A stretch of 36,497 nt of DNA from Thermoplasmata archaeon (GCA_027315455.1 DAHUXZ010000022.1:1-36497); one strand, 5' to 3'. Counted from the first letter of the stretch, positions 1-8,555 are shown. Notes: generated by a model not told the origin, from the sequence alone. Numbers and translations are program-made.

Positions 1-58
1 ACCCCCTCCCTCCCTAGAAGTAGGTCGGACGGGGGCCGCCCCCGCCCCGCCGACACGG

Positions 59-988
59 ATGGTCGACTCCTCGATGGCCCTCGAGCTCGCCGTAGCGCTC
101 GTGGCCGTTGGGCTCATCCTCTTTAGCGGGATGATCTTCCTCCGGCGCCTCAAGGCGCGACGCGCCGAGGTGGCCGACGAGGCCGAGCGGTCGACCCGGT
201 TCGTCGCGGACCGCGCCTATAACCAGGTGCGCATCGCCCGCGCGGAAGCGGACGTCCTCGACCGGCGGGGCATCGACGTCCGGGCGCCCCAGCGGCAGCT
301 CGAGGAGGCCGAGGCCGCGAGCGCCCGGCGGGACTTCGACGGGGCGCTGCGGCTCGCCCGGTCGGCCCACGACAGCCTCGTCCGCCTGAAGGACCGGCCG
401 GCGATGACCGCCCCCCCTCCGGCCGTCCTCCCGGTCCCCTCCTTGGAGATCATCGGACCGGTCGGTGCGACGGCCGTCTCGGACGACGCCGGCGCCCGAC
501 CCCGTCCGGGCCCGATCCCCCGGAACAAGGCCGAGTCCCGCTTCCAGATGAAGCTCCTCGAATCCGACCTCGCCGCCTCCGGCGATCCCTCGGGCGAGGG
601 CGTCGCGGAGGCGCGTCGGCTCCTGGGGGAAGCGACGACGGCGTTCGACCGTGGCGACTTCACCGCGGCGCTCGGCCTCGCCCTGCGCGGCCGCCGTCGC
701 GCCGGCGCGCGGCTCGAATCGCTGGCGCCCACCCCCCTGCGGGGAGGGGCCCCTACCCCACCGTCCGCCGACTCCCGGGGCGGCCTGGCGCCACCCGCCG
801 AGGGCGCGGAGGGCGCCGCCGAGGGGTGCCCGGTCTGCGGCGCCCCGATGCGGGCGGCCGACCGCTTCTGCCGGGGATGCGGCACCCCGCGCGACCCGGC
901 GCGCTGCGCGGCGTGCGGCACGCCGATCGTGGGGTCCGACCGCTTCTGCGGCGGCTGCGGGGCCGCCCTTCCCCCCGCGACCCGCTAG
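59..988 (+). CDS. Membrane-anchored protein with C-terminal double zinc ribbon
   Basis: No specific function is recognised. The 309-residue product has one N-terminal membrane segment (about residues 7-29), a basic stop-transfer stretch (RRLKARR), a charged helical region (about 35-120) that may form coiled coil, a Pro/Ala-rich linker, a second helical stretch (about 160-220) and two zinc ribbons at the C-terminus (about 258-303). Each ribbon has the pattern CxxC...CxxC: CPVCG with CRGCG, then CAACG with CGGCG. The architecture predicts an N-terminal anchor with the ribbons in the cytoplasm, probably for protein or nucleic-acid contacts. A TATA-like CTAGAAGTAG lies at about 13-22. Its end overlaps the end of the convergent nreA by four bases. 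Confident as a gene; role unknown. Confidence 0.8.
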   Translation: MVDSSMALELAVALVAVGLILFSGMIFLRRLKARRAEVADEAERSTRFVADRAYNQVRIARAEADVLDRRGIDVRAPQRQLEEAEAASARRDFDGALRLARSAHDSLVRLKDRPAMTAPPPAVLPVPSLEIIGPVGATAVSDDAGARPRPGPIPRNKAESRFQMKLLESDLAASGDPSGEGVAEARRLLGEATTAFDRGDFTAALGLALRGRRRAGARLESLAPTPLRGGAPTPPSADSRGGLAPPAEGAEGAAEGCPVCGAPMRAADRFCRGCGTPRDPARCAACGTPIVGSDRFCGGCGAALPPATR

Positions 989-2307
989 GCCGGGGTCCGG
1001 TCCGCGAACCAGTCGTCGAGGCGACGCTGGGTGCGGGCCGCGTGGAGGAGCGCGCTCGTCCGCTTCCAGCGGTCGACGGGGATCGCGAAGGTCTCCGCGA
1101 TGCGGGCGTGGAGCTCCTCGAGCGAGGCCACGGGCTCGGCCGGCTGGCGCAGCGCCTTGCGGACGTACTCGCGGACGTTCCAGACCCCGAGGGGGAGCAG
1201 CTCCCCGGGATGGACCTCCCGCAGGATGAGCGCGCCCGCCTGGCGTCGCTCCCGGAGGAGGTGCTCGCTCACCGCGAGCCGGGCGGCGTAGTAGCAGCCC
1301 CCGATCGAGGCGTAGGCCGTGCGCCCGTCGAACCCCTCGTAATCGCCCATGAGGACGACCGGTCCGCCGCTGGGATTCCACAGCGTGTGCGGGTACCACG
1401 CCTCGATCGACTCGTAGCGGAACGACCCCGGAAGTAGCGCGATGAGCCAGCGGTTGTCGAGCGCGGTCAGGCGGTGGACCCGCCACTCGGAGAGCTCGGG
1501 GAGCTGCCGGACCTGCGTGAGGTTCTCCTTGCCGAGCAGGTCGTCGACGGCCGTGATCGACCAGCGGGTGGGGACGAACCGCCGTCGGCCGCGGCGGCCA
1601 AGGGTCCCGGCGCTGAACGCCCGCTGGATGCGGCTGACCCGGACGCCGCCCGCATAGAGCTCGCGGACCGCGATGCGGGCGTTCGCGTCGGTGTCGCTCG
1701 CGAGCCGGTCGAGCCGCGGGTCGATGCGGGGGACCTCAAGGTCGACCCGTTCGAGCGGGGCCGTCGGCCCGAACGGCGGGAGGTCGTCCGAGAGGGTCAG
1801 GCGGCCCCGCGGGCTCCGGCGGAACGTCGCCTCCGCCTCGACGCTCCCCTCGGCCAGGGCGAGCATCTGCAGGTCGTTTACCATGCGGAGGGGGCGCTCC
1901 GCGTCGAGGACGTGGAGCGACTGGGTCCCGCGCACGAGCATCGTGCGGAAGCCGACGACCTCGCTCACCGAGCGGTCGACCCACTCCTCGGGAGTGTCGT
2001 AGAGGAGCGTATCGCCGTGCATCGGGGCGAGGAGGGGGCCGACGGAGACCTTGGGGTAGCCGAACCGCCCGACGAACAGCCCGGGCGGGGACGACCCCTC
2101 GAGCTCGCGCCCGGCCAGCAGGGGGAGGGTCCGCTCGTAGGCGTGGTACTTGACCAGGATCGGGCAGGCGGGCTTTCCGCAGAGGAGCTGGGCCCCGCGG
2201 CAGCGCAGGCACATCGACGGGTCGTCCTTGAGCCCCGGGATCGTCCAGGAGAGCGATTCGAGCGGCCGGACGGCGTCGGCGAAGCCCGGAGGGACCGGCG
2301 CGCTCAC
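985..2307 (-). CDS. nreA: Archaeal DNA repair protein NreA
   Basis: The 440-residue protein matches the archaeal Nre family, implicated in DNA-damage repair through binding to the PCNA sliding clamp. Near the N-terminus is a four-cysteine zinc-finger-like motif, C33-x2-C36-x6-C43-x4-C48 (MCLRCRGAQLLCGKPACP). The central region carries family-like blocks such as GRFGYPKVSVGPL and LLYDTPEEW. The extreme C-terminus has QRRLDDWF (427-434), which fits the PCNA-interacting consensus QxxLxxWF. Length is normal for the family. A TATA-like GCTAAGTAGC (minus strand, about 2330-2338) is about 26 nt upstream of the ATG, so the mRNA is probably leaderless. It is convergent with the zinc-ribbon gene and divergent from tRNA-Pro. 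The call rests on motif recognition and is strong. Confidence 0.93.
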   Translation of the reverse strand: MSAPVPPGFADAVRPLESLSWTIPGLKDDPSMCLRCRGAQLLCGKPACPILVKYHAYERTLPLLAGRELEGSSPPGLFVGRFGYPKVSVGPLLAPMHGDTLLYDTPEEWVDRSVSEVVGFRTMLVRGTQSLHVLDAERPLRMVNDLQMLALAEGSVEAEATFRRSPRGRLTLSDDLPPFGPTAPLERVDLEVPRIDPRLDRLASDTDANARIAVRELYAGGVRVSRIQRAFSAGTLGRRGRRRFVPTRWSITAVDDLLGKENLTQVRQLPELSEWRVHRLTALDNRWLIALLPGSFRYESIEAWYPHTLWNPSGGPVVLMGDYEGFDGRTAYASIGGCYYAARLAVSEHLLRERRQAGALILREVHPGELLPLGVWNVREYVRKALRQPAEPVASLEELHARIAETFAIPVDRWKRTSALLHAARTQRRLDDWFADRTPA

Positions 2308-2401
2308 GGACCGACGAGGCGTCGTACGCTACTTAGCGCGGCCGTGAGGTCCTGAAACGCCCCGGTCGGCCGGCGCCGTCGCACGCCGCCTGCGCGTTTG
2401 T

Positions 2402-2410
2402 TTCATATAA
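2402..2410 (+). promoter_or_regulatory. TATA box for tRNA-Pro
   Basis: The AT-rich run TTCATATAA stands out in GC-rich surroundings. It lies about 35 nt upstream of the mature tRNA-Pro 5' end, which would start transcription roughly 8-9 nt before the tRNA and leave a short leader for RNase P. Position and sequence fit an archaeal TATA box. Confidence 0.6.
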
Positions 2411-2440
2411 TGGCGCACGGTGCCCGAGCCCGCTCGCCAC

Positions 2441-2515
2441 GGGACTGTGGGGTAGCTTGGTCCATCCTTCGGGGTTCGGGACTCCGAGACGCCAGTTCAA
2501 ATCTGGCCAGTCCCA
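2441..2515 (+). tRNA. tRNA-Pro (anticodon CGG)
   Basis: The sequence folds as a cloverleaf. The acceptor stem GGGACTG pairs with CAGTCCC and A is the discriminator. The D stem is GGGT/ATCC. The anticodon stem CGGGG/CTCCG closes the loop TTCGGGA, placing CGG at 34-36. The T arm is GCCAG-TTCAAAT-CTGGC. No CCA is encoded, as is common in archaea, and no intron is seen. It has its own TATA box and stands alone between nreA and the aminotransferase gene. Confidence 0.93.
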
Positions 2516-2559
2516 TTCGGGCGGCCGCCGGCGGCCGCCCGCGTCCCCCCGTGCCCGGG

Positions 2560-3936
2560 CTACACCGACTCCTCGATCTCCCCGACGACCGGCGCTCCGG
2601 CGAGGCGCGACGCCACGCCACCCAGGATCTCGAGGTGGCGGTCGACGTCCGCGTCGGAGTGGACGACGCTGATCGTCCACTGCTCGTCCGGCCCGGTCCC
2701 CGAGGGGATCAGCCCCTGGTTGAGGCAGAGGTAGTAGTACAGCATCGACCGCTCGCCGTCGACGGTCAGGAAGCTCCGCCAGTCCCGGACCGGGTGGTCC
2801 GAGAAGAAGACCGTTCCCGACGGCCCATCGCTCGCGACGTGCGCCGTCACGTGGGCGTCCCGGAAGATCTCGGCGTAGCCCTTCGAGAGCCGCTCGTTGA
2901 GGCGGGTGGCGTGGGCGAGGCGGTCGTCGGTCAGGACATGGTCGAGCGTCGCGAGGCAGCAGGCCATCGACAAGGGGTTCGAGTTGAACGTGCCGGCGTG
3001 GGCGATCTTGCGCGGGCCGACCTGGTCGAGGAGGCCCTTGCGCGCCGCGATGGCGCTCAGCGGGGCGCCGCAGGCGATCGACTTGCCGAGGAGCATGAGG
3101 TCGGGTCGGACCTGCATGCGACCGGCGCCGCCGTGGGGGTACTTCGCGCCGGTCTTGATCTCGTCGAACAGCAAGAGGGCACCGAGCTCGTCGGCGAGCT
3201 CGCGCAGCCCGGGCAGAAACCCCGGCTCGGGCAGGATGAACCCCATGTTCATCGCGATCGGCTCGACGAGGATCGCCGCGACGTCCCCTGCGAGCTCGCG
3301 CGCGATCGCGCGCGTCGACTCCAGGTCGTTGAACGGCGCCACGCGCGTCCGCTGGGCGATCTCGGGGAGGACCCCCGGACCGGCGGGCACGGAGTGCGGA
3401 CGATCGGCGGGCCCGGCGACCTCCGCTCGCGGCTTGACCCCGACCAGGAGGGTGTCGTGGGAGCCGTGGTACGAGCCCTCGAACTTGATCACGTTCCGGT
3501 GGCCGGTGACGGCCCGGGCGATGCGGACGGCGTGGTGGGTCGCCTCGAGTCCGGTCGAGCTGAAGCGGACCTGGTCCATCCCGTAGCGGCGGCAGATCCG
3601 CTCGGAGACCTCGGGGGTCCGGTGCCATTCGTAACCGTAGAGGGTCCCGTCGTGGAGCTGGGCGGTGAGCGCCTCGACGATCTTCGGGTGGGCATGCCCG
3701 CTCGCGAGGCCCCCGAACCCCATGTTGAAGTCGAGGTAGCCGTTGTCGTCCACGTCCCAGAGCTGGACCCCCTCGCCGCGCCGGACGTAGAACGGGTACG
3801 GCTCGACGTAGCGGTAGTTGCTGTGGACCCCGAGCGGGGTCCAGATCCGGGCGTGCTCCCAGAGCTGGGCCGAGCGAGGGGTCCGGCGTTCGTACTCGCG
3901 CAGCGCTTCGGATAACCTTGGGTCCACTCGACCCAC
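2560..3936 (-). CDS. Class III PLP aminotransferase, glutamate-1-semialdehyde aminomutase-like
   Basis: The 458-residue protein is a fold-type I PLP enzyme of the GSAM/omega-aminotransferase group. The cofactor aspartate D258 lies in LLLFDEIKTG, and the Schiff-base lysine K285 lies in MLLGKSIACGAP. The phosphate-cup segment is FSSTGLEATHHAVRIAR, where true GSAM enzymes normally read NSGTEAT. HAGTFNSNPLSM is the substrate-loop block. The nearby semialdehyde dehydrogenase and second aminotransferase, and the absence of other heme genes, argue for catabolic transamination of a beta- or omega-amino acid rather than heme synthesis. The substrate is unknown. The start is uncertain: a GTG (VDPRLSE) lies a few codons downstream. 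A TATA-like ATTAAGTAG lies at about 4006-4014, in the divergent spacer shared with the dehydrogenase gene. Confidence 0.85.
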   Translation of the reverse strand: MGRVDPRLSEALREYERRTPRSAQLWEHARIWTPLGVHSNYRYVEPYPFYVRRGEGVQLWDVDDNGYLDFNMGFGGLASGHAHPKIVEALTAQLHDGTLYGYEWHRTPEVSERICRRYGMDQVRFSSTGLEATHHAVRIARAVTGHRNVIKFEGSYHGSHDTLLVGVKPRAEVAGPADRPHSVPAGPGVLPEIAQRTRVAPFNDLESTRAIARELAGDVAAILVEPIAMNMGFILPEPGFLPGLRELADELGALLLFDEIKTGAKYPHGGAGRMQVRPDLMLLGKSIACGAPLSAIAARKGLLDQVGPRKIAHAGTFNSNPLSMACCLATLDHVLTDDRLAHATRLNERLSKGYAEIFRDAHVTAHVASDGPSGTVFFSDHPVRDWRSFLTVDGERSMLYYYLCLNQGLIPSGTGPDEQWTISVVHSDADVDRHLEILGGVASRLAGAPVVGEIEESV

Positions 3937-4039
3937 CCCGGAGATGGGGGGCCCGCGGGACGGGACGTCGGGCGGGCAACCCTCGCCCCGGGACCCGGGG
4001 TCGGCTACTTAATCCTGCCGGAGGGGCGGGTTCCCCGAC

Positions 4040-4048
4040 GGGCTTATC
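4040..4048 (+). promoter_or_regulatory. TATA-like box for the semialdehyde dehydrogenase
   Basis: GCTTATCCG sits about 27 nt upstream of the ATG at 4072. This predicts transcription starting at or next to the start codon. No Shine-Dalgarno motif lies in the short interval. Confidence 0.45.
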
Positions 4049-4071
4049 CGCCCGGCGCCTAGCGCCGGGCG

Positions 4072-5517
4072 ATGGCCGCACCGGCGCTCGGCCACTATAT
4101 CGGGGGGCGCTGGACCGTCCCGCCCTCGGCCCGATCGCTCGAGGTATGGAACCCGTCCACGGGCGACCCGATCGGAACGGTCCCGCTCGGGGGGGCCGCG
4201 GAGGTCGATGCGGCGGTCCGGGCCGCCCGGGAGGCGCTTCCCGCGTGGCGGGACACCCCGCCGCTCGAGCGGGCCCGGGCGGTCGGGCGGCTGCGCGAGC
4301 GCCTCGAGGCCGGGCGAGAGGAGCTCGCGCGCCTCGTCGCCCGGGAGAACGGCAAGACCCTAAAGGAGGCCCGCGGCTCGGTGCGGCGCGGGATCGAGGC
4401 CGCCGAGTTCGCCGCCGGCGCCCCCGCCCTGTTGCAGGGGAGCGCGCTCCGGAACGTCGGCCGTGGGGTCGACGCCGTGGAGTACCGCGAGCCGGTCGGG
4501 GTCGTCGCCGGCATCACCCCGTTCAACTTCCCCGTCATGATCCCCTTGTGGATGGCGCCGCTCGCGCTCGTCTGCGGCAACACCTTCGTCCTCAAGCCCT
4601 CGGAACGGGTCCCGTTCTCCGCGGAGCGGATCGTCCGCCTGGCGGAGGAGAGCGGGCTTCCCCCGGGGGTCCTCAATCTCGTCCACGGCGGGCCGGAGGC
4701 CGTCGAGGCGATCACCGACCACCCCCACATCGACGCGGTCGCGTTCGTCGGCAGCGCCCCGGTCGCCCGGACCGTCTACGCGCGGTCCTCGGCCGCCGGT
4801 AAGCGCGTCCTCGCCCTCGCGGGGGCGAAGAACCACCTGATCGTCCTCCCCGACGCCGACCTCGCGCCGACCGTCGAGGCGGTCGTCGCGAGCGCCTACG
4901 GACAGGCGGGCGAGCGCTGCCTCGCCGGGAGCGTGGTCGTCGCCGTCGAGCCCGGGGCGGACCGGCTCGTCTTTGCCCTGGCCGAACGGGTGCGTGGGCT
5001 CCGGGTCGGGCCGGCCGACGACCCCGCGACGGAGGTCGGGCCGCTGATCCGTCCCGAGCAACGACAGCGGGTCGCGGAGTGGGTCGAGCGGGGCCGCGCG
5101 GAGGGGGCGCAGGTCGTCGCCGTCGGGACGGTCCCGGCGGCCGGGGGCGGCTTCTTTCACCCGCCGGTGCTGTTCGACGGGGTGCGGCCCGAGATGGCGA
5201 TCGCCCAGGAGGAGATCTTCGGCCCGGTCCTCTGCGTGGTCCGGGTCGGCTCGCTCGCCGAGGGGATCGACCTAGCGAACCGCTCGCGCTACGGCAACGC
5301 GGCCGCGGTCTTCACGCGGGACGGCCGGGCGGCCCGTGAGTTCGCCCACGGCATCCAGGCCGGGATGGTCGGGGTGAACGTGGGGGTCCCGGCCCCCCTC
5401 GCCCAGTTCCCGTTCGTCGGCTGGAAGGGGTCGGTCTTCGGGAGCCTGGCCGCGACCGGCCGCGAGGCGCTCGAGTTCTACACCCGGACGAAGGTCGTCA
5501 CGAGCCGCTGGTTCTAG
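4072..5517 (+). CDS. mmsA: CoA-acylating methylmalonate/malonate-semialdehyde dehydrogenase
   Basis: The 481-residue enzyme belongs to the ALDH6 (MmsA/IolA) branch, which oxidises malonate or methylmalonate semialdehyde with NAD and CoA to acetyl- or propionyl-CoA, releasing CO2. Family blocks are complete: GITPFNFPVMIPLWM, GNTFVLKPSERVPFS, AFVGSAPVAR, and a C-terminus ending EFYTRTKVVTSRWF. The catalytic cysteine is C283 in GERCLAGS. The branch-typical GAKNH (N254) replaces the Glu-containing motif of hydrolytic aldehyde dehydrogenases, consistent with CoA acylation. The gene is flanked by two aminotransferases on the opposite strand, so its substrate is probably the semialdehyde they make. 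Its last 20 bases overlap the 3' end of the convergent aminotransferase. Confidence 0.92.
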   Translation: MAAPALGHYIGGRWTVPPSARSLEVWNPSTGDPIGTVPLGGAAEVDAAVRAAREALPAWRDTPPLERARAVGRLRERLEAGREELARLVARENGKTLKEARGSVRRGIEAAEFAAGAPALLQGSALRNVGRGVDAVEYREPVGVVAGITPFNFPVMIPLWMAPLALVCGNTFVLKPSERVPFSAERIVRLAEESGLPPGVLNLVHGGPEAVEAITDHPHIDAVAFVGSAPVARTVYARSSAAGKRVLALAGAKNHLIVLPDADLAPTVEAVVASAYGQAGERCLAGSVVVAVEPGADRLVFALAERVRGLRVGPADDPATEVGPLIRPEQRQRVAEWVERGRAEGAQVVAVGTVPAAGGGFFHPPVLFDGVRPEMAIAQEEIFGPVLCVVRVGSLAEGIDLANRSRYGNAAAVFTRDGRAAREFAHGIQAGMVGVNVGVPAPLAQFPFVGWKGSVFGSLAATGREALEFYTRTKVVTSRWF

Positions 5518-6850
5518 CCGGGGCGACGAGCGCGTCGGCGATGGCGAGCGCCCGGTCGAGGGCGTCCACCCCCCGGTCGATCTCCTCCCGGGTGACGATC
5601 AGCGGGGGCGCGAGGAGCAGGTGGGAGATCCACCCCATCACGTAGACCCCCTCGGCCATCATCGCCCGCGCGACGGCGTCGACGACCAGCGGCCGGCCGG
5701 CGAGCTTGTCCTCCGGGGTGTTGAACGGCTCCTTCGTCGCCCGGTCGCGGACGAGCTCGACGGCGCAGAACAGCCCGCGTCCGCGGACGTCGCCGATGGA
5801 ACGGTGGCGGTCGGCGAGCTCGCGCAGCCGGCCGAGGAGGTAGTCGCCGTCCACCCGCGACTTCTCAAGGAGGCCCAGGCGGCGGTATTCGGCGATCGCC
5901 GCGACGGCCGGGGCGAGGGTCAGCGGGTGGGCCTCGTAGGTGTGGCCGTGGGGGAAGTAGCGGTCGGCGAACGCCGCGTGGAGCTCCGCCGTCGTCGCCG
6001 TCAGGCCGAGGGGGACGTAGGCGCCCGTGATCCCCTTCGCCGTCGTGAGGAGGTCCGGCACCACGCCGAACTCGTCGACGGCGAACCAGCCGCCCGTGCG
6101 GCCCCAGCCGGTCATCACCTCGTCGGCGATGAGGAGGACCGAGCGTTTCCGGGTGATCTCCCGAAGCCGGGGAAGGTACTCCGGGACCGGGACGATGACC
6201 CCGTTCGTCCCGACGATCGGCTCGACGATCATCGCGGCGACGTCCCCCTCCGTCCGGATCGTCTCGTCCACGGCCTCGGCGCAGGCGATCCCGCATCCCG
6301 GGTAGGTGAGGCCGAAGGGGCACCGGTAGCAGTAGCAGTCCGGGGCGAAGACGGTGCCGGGGACCGTGTCGAGCCCCTCGACGGGCCGGCGCCGGGGGTC
6401 CCCCGTGACCGAGATCGACGCCGCCGTCGACCCGTGGTAGGAGCGCGGCCGCGCGAGGACCTTGCGCCGGCCGGTCACGACGCGGGCGATCTTGAGGGCG
6501 GCCTCGTTCGCCTCGGTGCCGGACGTGCTGAAGAAGTACCGGCGCAACCCCTTCGGGAGCACGCCGTCGAGCGCCTGGCTCAGCTCCGCGCGGGCCTCGG
6601 TCGCGAAGCCCGGGGCGGCGTAGGTCAGCCGCTCGGCCTGCCCGGTGATCGCGTCCACCACCGCGCGGTTGCCGTGGCCCAGGTTGGTCGCGATGAGCTG
6701 GCTCGCGAAGTCGAGGTACGCGCGTCCCTGGCTGTCGAAGAACGTCGAGCCCTGGGCGCGGACGACCAGGATCGGGTCCCAGCCCGACTGCGCCCGCCAG
6801 GTGACGAAGTTGGTCTCTCGGACGAGGCGGCGGGCCTCCTCCGGGTCCAC
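5498..6850 (-). CDS. Class III omega-amino acid aminotransferase (beta-alanine/taurine-pyruvate type)
   Basis: The 450-residue PLP enzyme has STSGTEANEAALK (phosphate cup), SYHGSTAAS, the cofactor aspartate D243 in IADEVMTGWGRTG, and the Schiff-base lysine K272 in TTAKGITGAYVPLG. A cysteine-rich insert, CYCYRCPFGLTYPGCGIAC (about 172-190), occurs in the taurine/beta-alanine-pyruvate aminotransferase group. Transfer of an amino group from beta-alanine or 3-aminoisobutyrate would give the substrate of the neighbouring MmsA; that link is inferred from context. The start is GTG (VDPEEARRL), 13 nt downstream of the stop of the metallo-beta-lactamase gene, so the two probably form an operon. Confidence 0.9.
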   Translation of the reverse strand: MDPEEARRLVRETNFVTWRAQSGWDPILVVRAQGSTFFDSQGRAYLDFASQLIATNLGHGNRAVVDAITGQAERLTYAAPGFATEARAELSQALDGVLPKGLRRYFFSTSGTEANEAALKIARVVTGRRKVLARPRSYHGSTAASISVTGDPRRRPVEGLDTVPGTVFAPDCYCYRCPFGLTYPGCGIACAEAVDETIRTEGDVAAMIVEPIVGTNGVIVPVPEYLPRLREITRKRSVLLIADEVMTGWGRTGGWFAVDEFGVVPDLLTTAKGITGAYVPLGLTATTAELHAAFADRYFPHGHTYEAHPLTLAPAVAAIAEYRRLGLLEKSRVDGDYLLGRLRELADRHRSIGDVRGRGLFCAVELVRDRATKEPFNTPEDKLAGRPLVVDAVARAMMAEGVYVMGWISHLLLAPPLIVTREEIDRGVDALDRALAIADALVAPARTSGS

Positions 6851-6863
6851 GCGCGGCGGCCCC

Positions 6864-7532
6864 TCAGAGCCGGGCGAGAAGCGCGCGGACCGCCGCCGAG
6901 CCCCCCGTAAGGACCGGGCCGCCGTGGTAGGTCATCACGGCGTCGAGCGCGAGCTGACCCATCCGGCGGGCCGAGACCTTCGCGCTCGGGGTATGGTGCG
7001 TGTACTCCGGAGGCGTCAGGGTCAGGGCCGACCCGTTGCCGAAGAAGAGGTCGCCGGAGAAGAGGATCTTGCGCTCCGCCAGATAGTAGGAGGTGTGGCC
7101 GGGGGTGTGCCCCGGGGTGTGGTAGGCGGTGAGGCCACCGGCCGCGTCGACGGCGTCGCCGTCCTTGAGCACCTCATCGACCCGCACCGGCTCGGCCGGA
7201 GGGACCCCCGGACCGTCGTAGGGGGGGTCGCCGGCGATGTACGCGGCCTCGAGCCAGTGGGCGAAGGTGCGGGCCTGGGTCGCCGCGATCATCTTCCGGA
7301 GGCCGCCGGTATGGTCCCGGTGGAGATGCGTGAGCACGATCCGCGAGATGGCCGTCGGCTCGACGCGGATCCGCTTGAGGTAGGCGAGGATGCCGACATC
7401 GGCCCCGGGCAGCCCCGTGTCGATGAGGGTGTAGCGGCCCCCCCGGTCCCGCAGGAGGTAGACGTGGGTGGAGAAATCCGGCGACGGGTCGATCCCCTCG
7501 ACCTGATGGATCCCGGGAAGGACTTCGGCCAT
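6864..7532 (-). CDS. Metallo-beta-lactamase-fold hydrolase
   Basis: The 222-residue protein has the full metal-binding set of the MBL fold: THLHRDHTGG (H69, H71, D73, H74), TPGHTPGH (about 139-146), D161 in FSGDLFFGN, and a late histidine in TYHGGPV. Single-domain members include hydroxyacylglutathione hydrolase-like thioesterases and lactonases; the sequence does not show which applies. It is the first gene of a probable operon with the downstream aminotransferase, so it may act on a thioester or lactone of the same pathway (inference). A TATA-like GGATTTATCC at about 7560-7569 (minus strand) places the transcript start within a few bases of the ATG. Confidence 0.88.
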   Translation of the reverse strand: MAEVLPGIHQVEGIDPSPDFSTHVYLLRDRGGRYTLIDTGLPGADVGILAYLKRIRVEPTAISRIVLTHLHRDHTGGLRKMIAATQARTFAHWLEAAYIAGDPPYDGPGVPPAEPVRVDEVLKDGDAVDAAGGLTAYHTPGHTPGHTSYYLAERKILFSGDLFFGNGSALTLTPPEYTHHTPSAKVSARRMGQLALDAVMTYHGGPVLTGGSAAVRALLARL

Positions 7533-7596
7533 GGTGCCCCGGCGCCCTGAGCGCGGTCCGGGATAAATCCACCTAGGGGGCGCCCGCGCGAGCGGC

Positions 7597-8373
7597 TCAC
7601 GGCGGGATCGTCCGCGACGGTCGGCCGCGAGCGCGCGGGGCCGTATCGGACTGGACGGCGAGGAACTCGTTGCCGTCGGGGTCCTTGAAGCGAAGGGCGA
7701 GCCCGCCCCACGGCTCGGGGTGGGGCGGCCCGGAGACCCCCGCCCCCCCGGCGCGGAGGCGTTCGGCCAGGGCGTAGACGCTGTCGGTCTGGAACGCGAT
7801 CCCCGTCGACCCGCCGACCCGCGCGAGGGCCTCGGAGTAGTACGGCTCGCCCCACGCCGGCGTGGGCTCGACCAGGGTCAGCGCGGCCGTCCCCTTGCCG
7901 AGGGCGAGCTCGACGTACCCTGTCTCCGGCTCCTCCACGCGGAGCTCGAGCCCGAGGGTCTCCCGATACCACGCGAGGGCCCGGCGCCGGTCACGGACCA
8001 CGACGGCCACCCGCTGGAGCAGGGTGAGACGGCCGGCCCCCCGCTGGGGAGGGAGGTCGAGGTTCACCCCGGCCCCCACGGTATCCGGTCGCCAGTCGAG
8101 GAGGCCGTACGCGATCCCCGCGACATCCCGGAACGGGTCGCTGCGCAGCACCCGGGTCGCCTCCGCGGCGCTCTCGGCCCGGACGAGGAGGAGGTCTCCC
8201 GCGGGATCCGCGAGGGGTCCATGGGCGATTAGCCGTCCGACCCGCTCGAGGTCGCGCAGGAACGCATGGACCGCACGCGCGCTCGGGAGGTCGGTCCGGT
8301 CGGCATCCCCGTAGCGCACGGCCCGGGCGAACAGTCGCTTCGGCTTCGGTCCCGGACGGCTGCGCTCGTCCAT
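7597..8373 (-). CDS. YCII-like domain fused to a VOC (glyoxalase/bleomycin resistance) domain
   Basis: The 258-residue protein appears to have two domains. Residues about 10-105 resemble the YCII dimeric alpha-beta barrel: HAFLRDLERVGRLIAHGPLADPAGDLLLVRAESAAEATRVLRSDPF, with the typical GPL and DPF elements. Residues about 118-245 are a VOC fold: RVAVVVRDRRRALAWYRETLGLEL at its start and LRFKDPDGNEFLAVQ at its end. Each family normally stands alone or with other partners. No substrate can be assigned; candidates are small-molecule detoxification or an oxygenase-like step. A TATA-like CTACTTGTAG (minus strand, about 8398-8407) lies 25-30 nt upstream of the ATG. Base use matches its neighbours. 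Confidence 0.8.
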   Translation of the reverse strand: MDERSRPGPKPKRLFARAVRYGDADRTDLPSARAVHAFLRDLERVGRLIAHGPLADPAGDLLLVRAESAAEATRVLRSDPFRDVAGIAYGLLDWRPDTVGAGVNLDLPPQRGAGRLTLLQRVAVVVRDRRRALAWYRETLGLELRVEEPETGYVELALGKGTAALTLVEPTPAWGEPYYSEALARVGGSTGIAFQTDSVYALAERLRAGGAGVSGPPHPEPWGGLALRFKDPDGNEFLAVQSDTAPRARGRPSRTIPP

Positions 8374-8555
8374 CCGCGCCCCGCGAGCGCGCCGGTCCTA
8401 CAAGTAGGAGGCGGCCGGCACGGCCGCCCGGGTTCCCACGGGGGGGGCGCCATACGCCGCGGGGCCCCCGACCGCGGAGCGGCGTACCGCGGCCCCGCGC
8501 CGCCAAAATCCGAGTTCCCGGCCGCCGGTTGGGCGGGAATCGATTCCGCACATAC

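Noticed and set aside
2560-3936. True hemL (glutamate-1-semialdehyde aminomutase)
   Set aside because: Key motifs deviate and the neighbours are catabolic, with no heme genes in the window.
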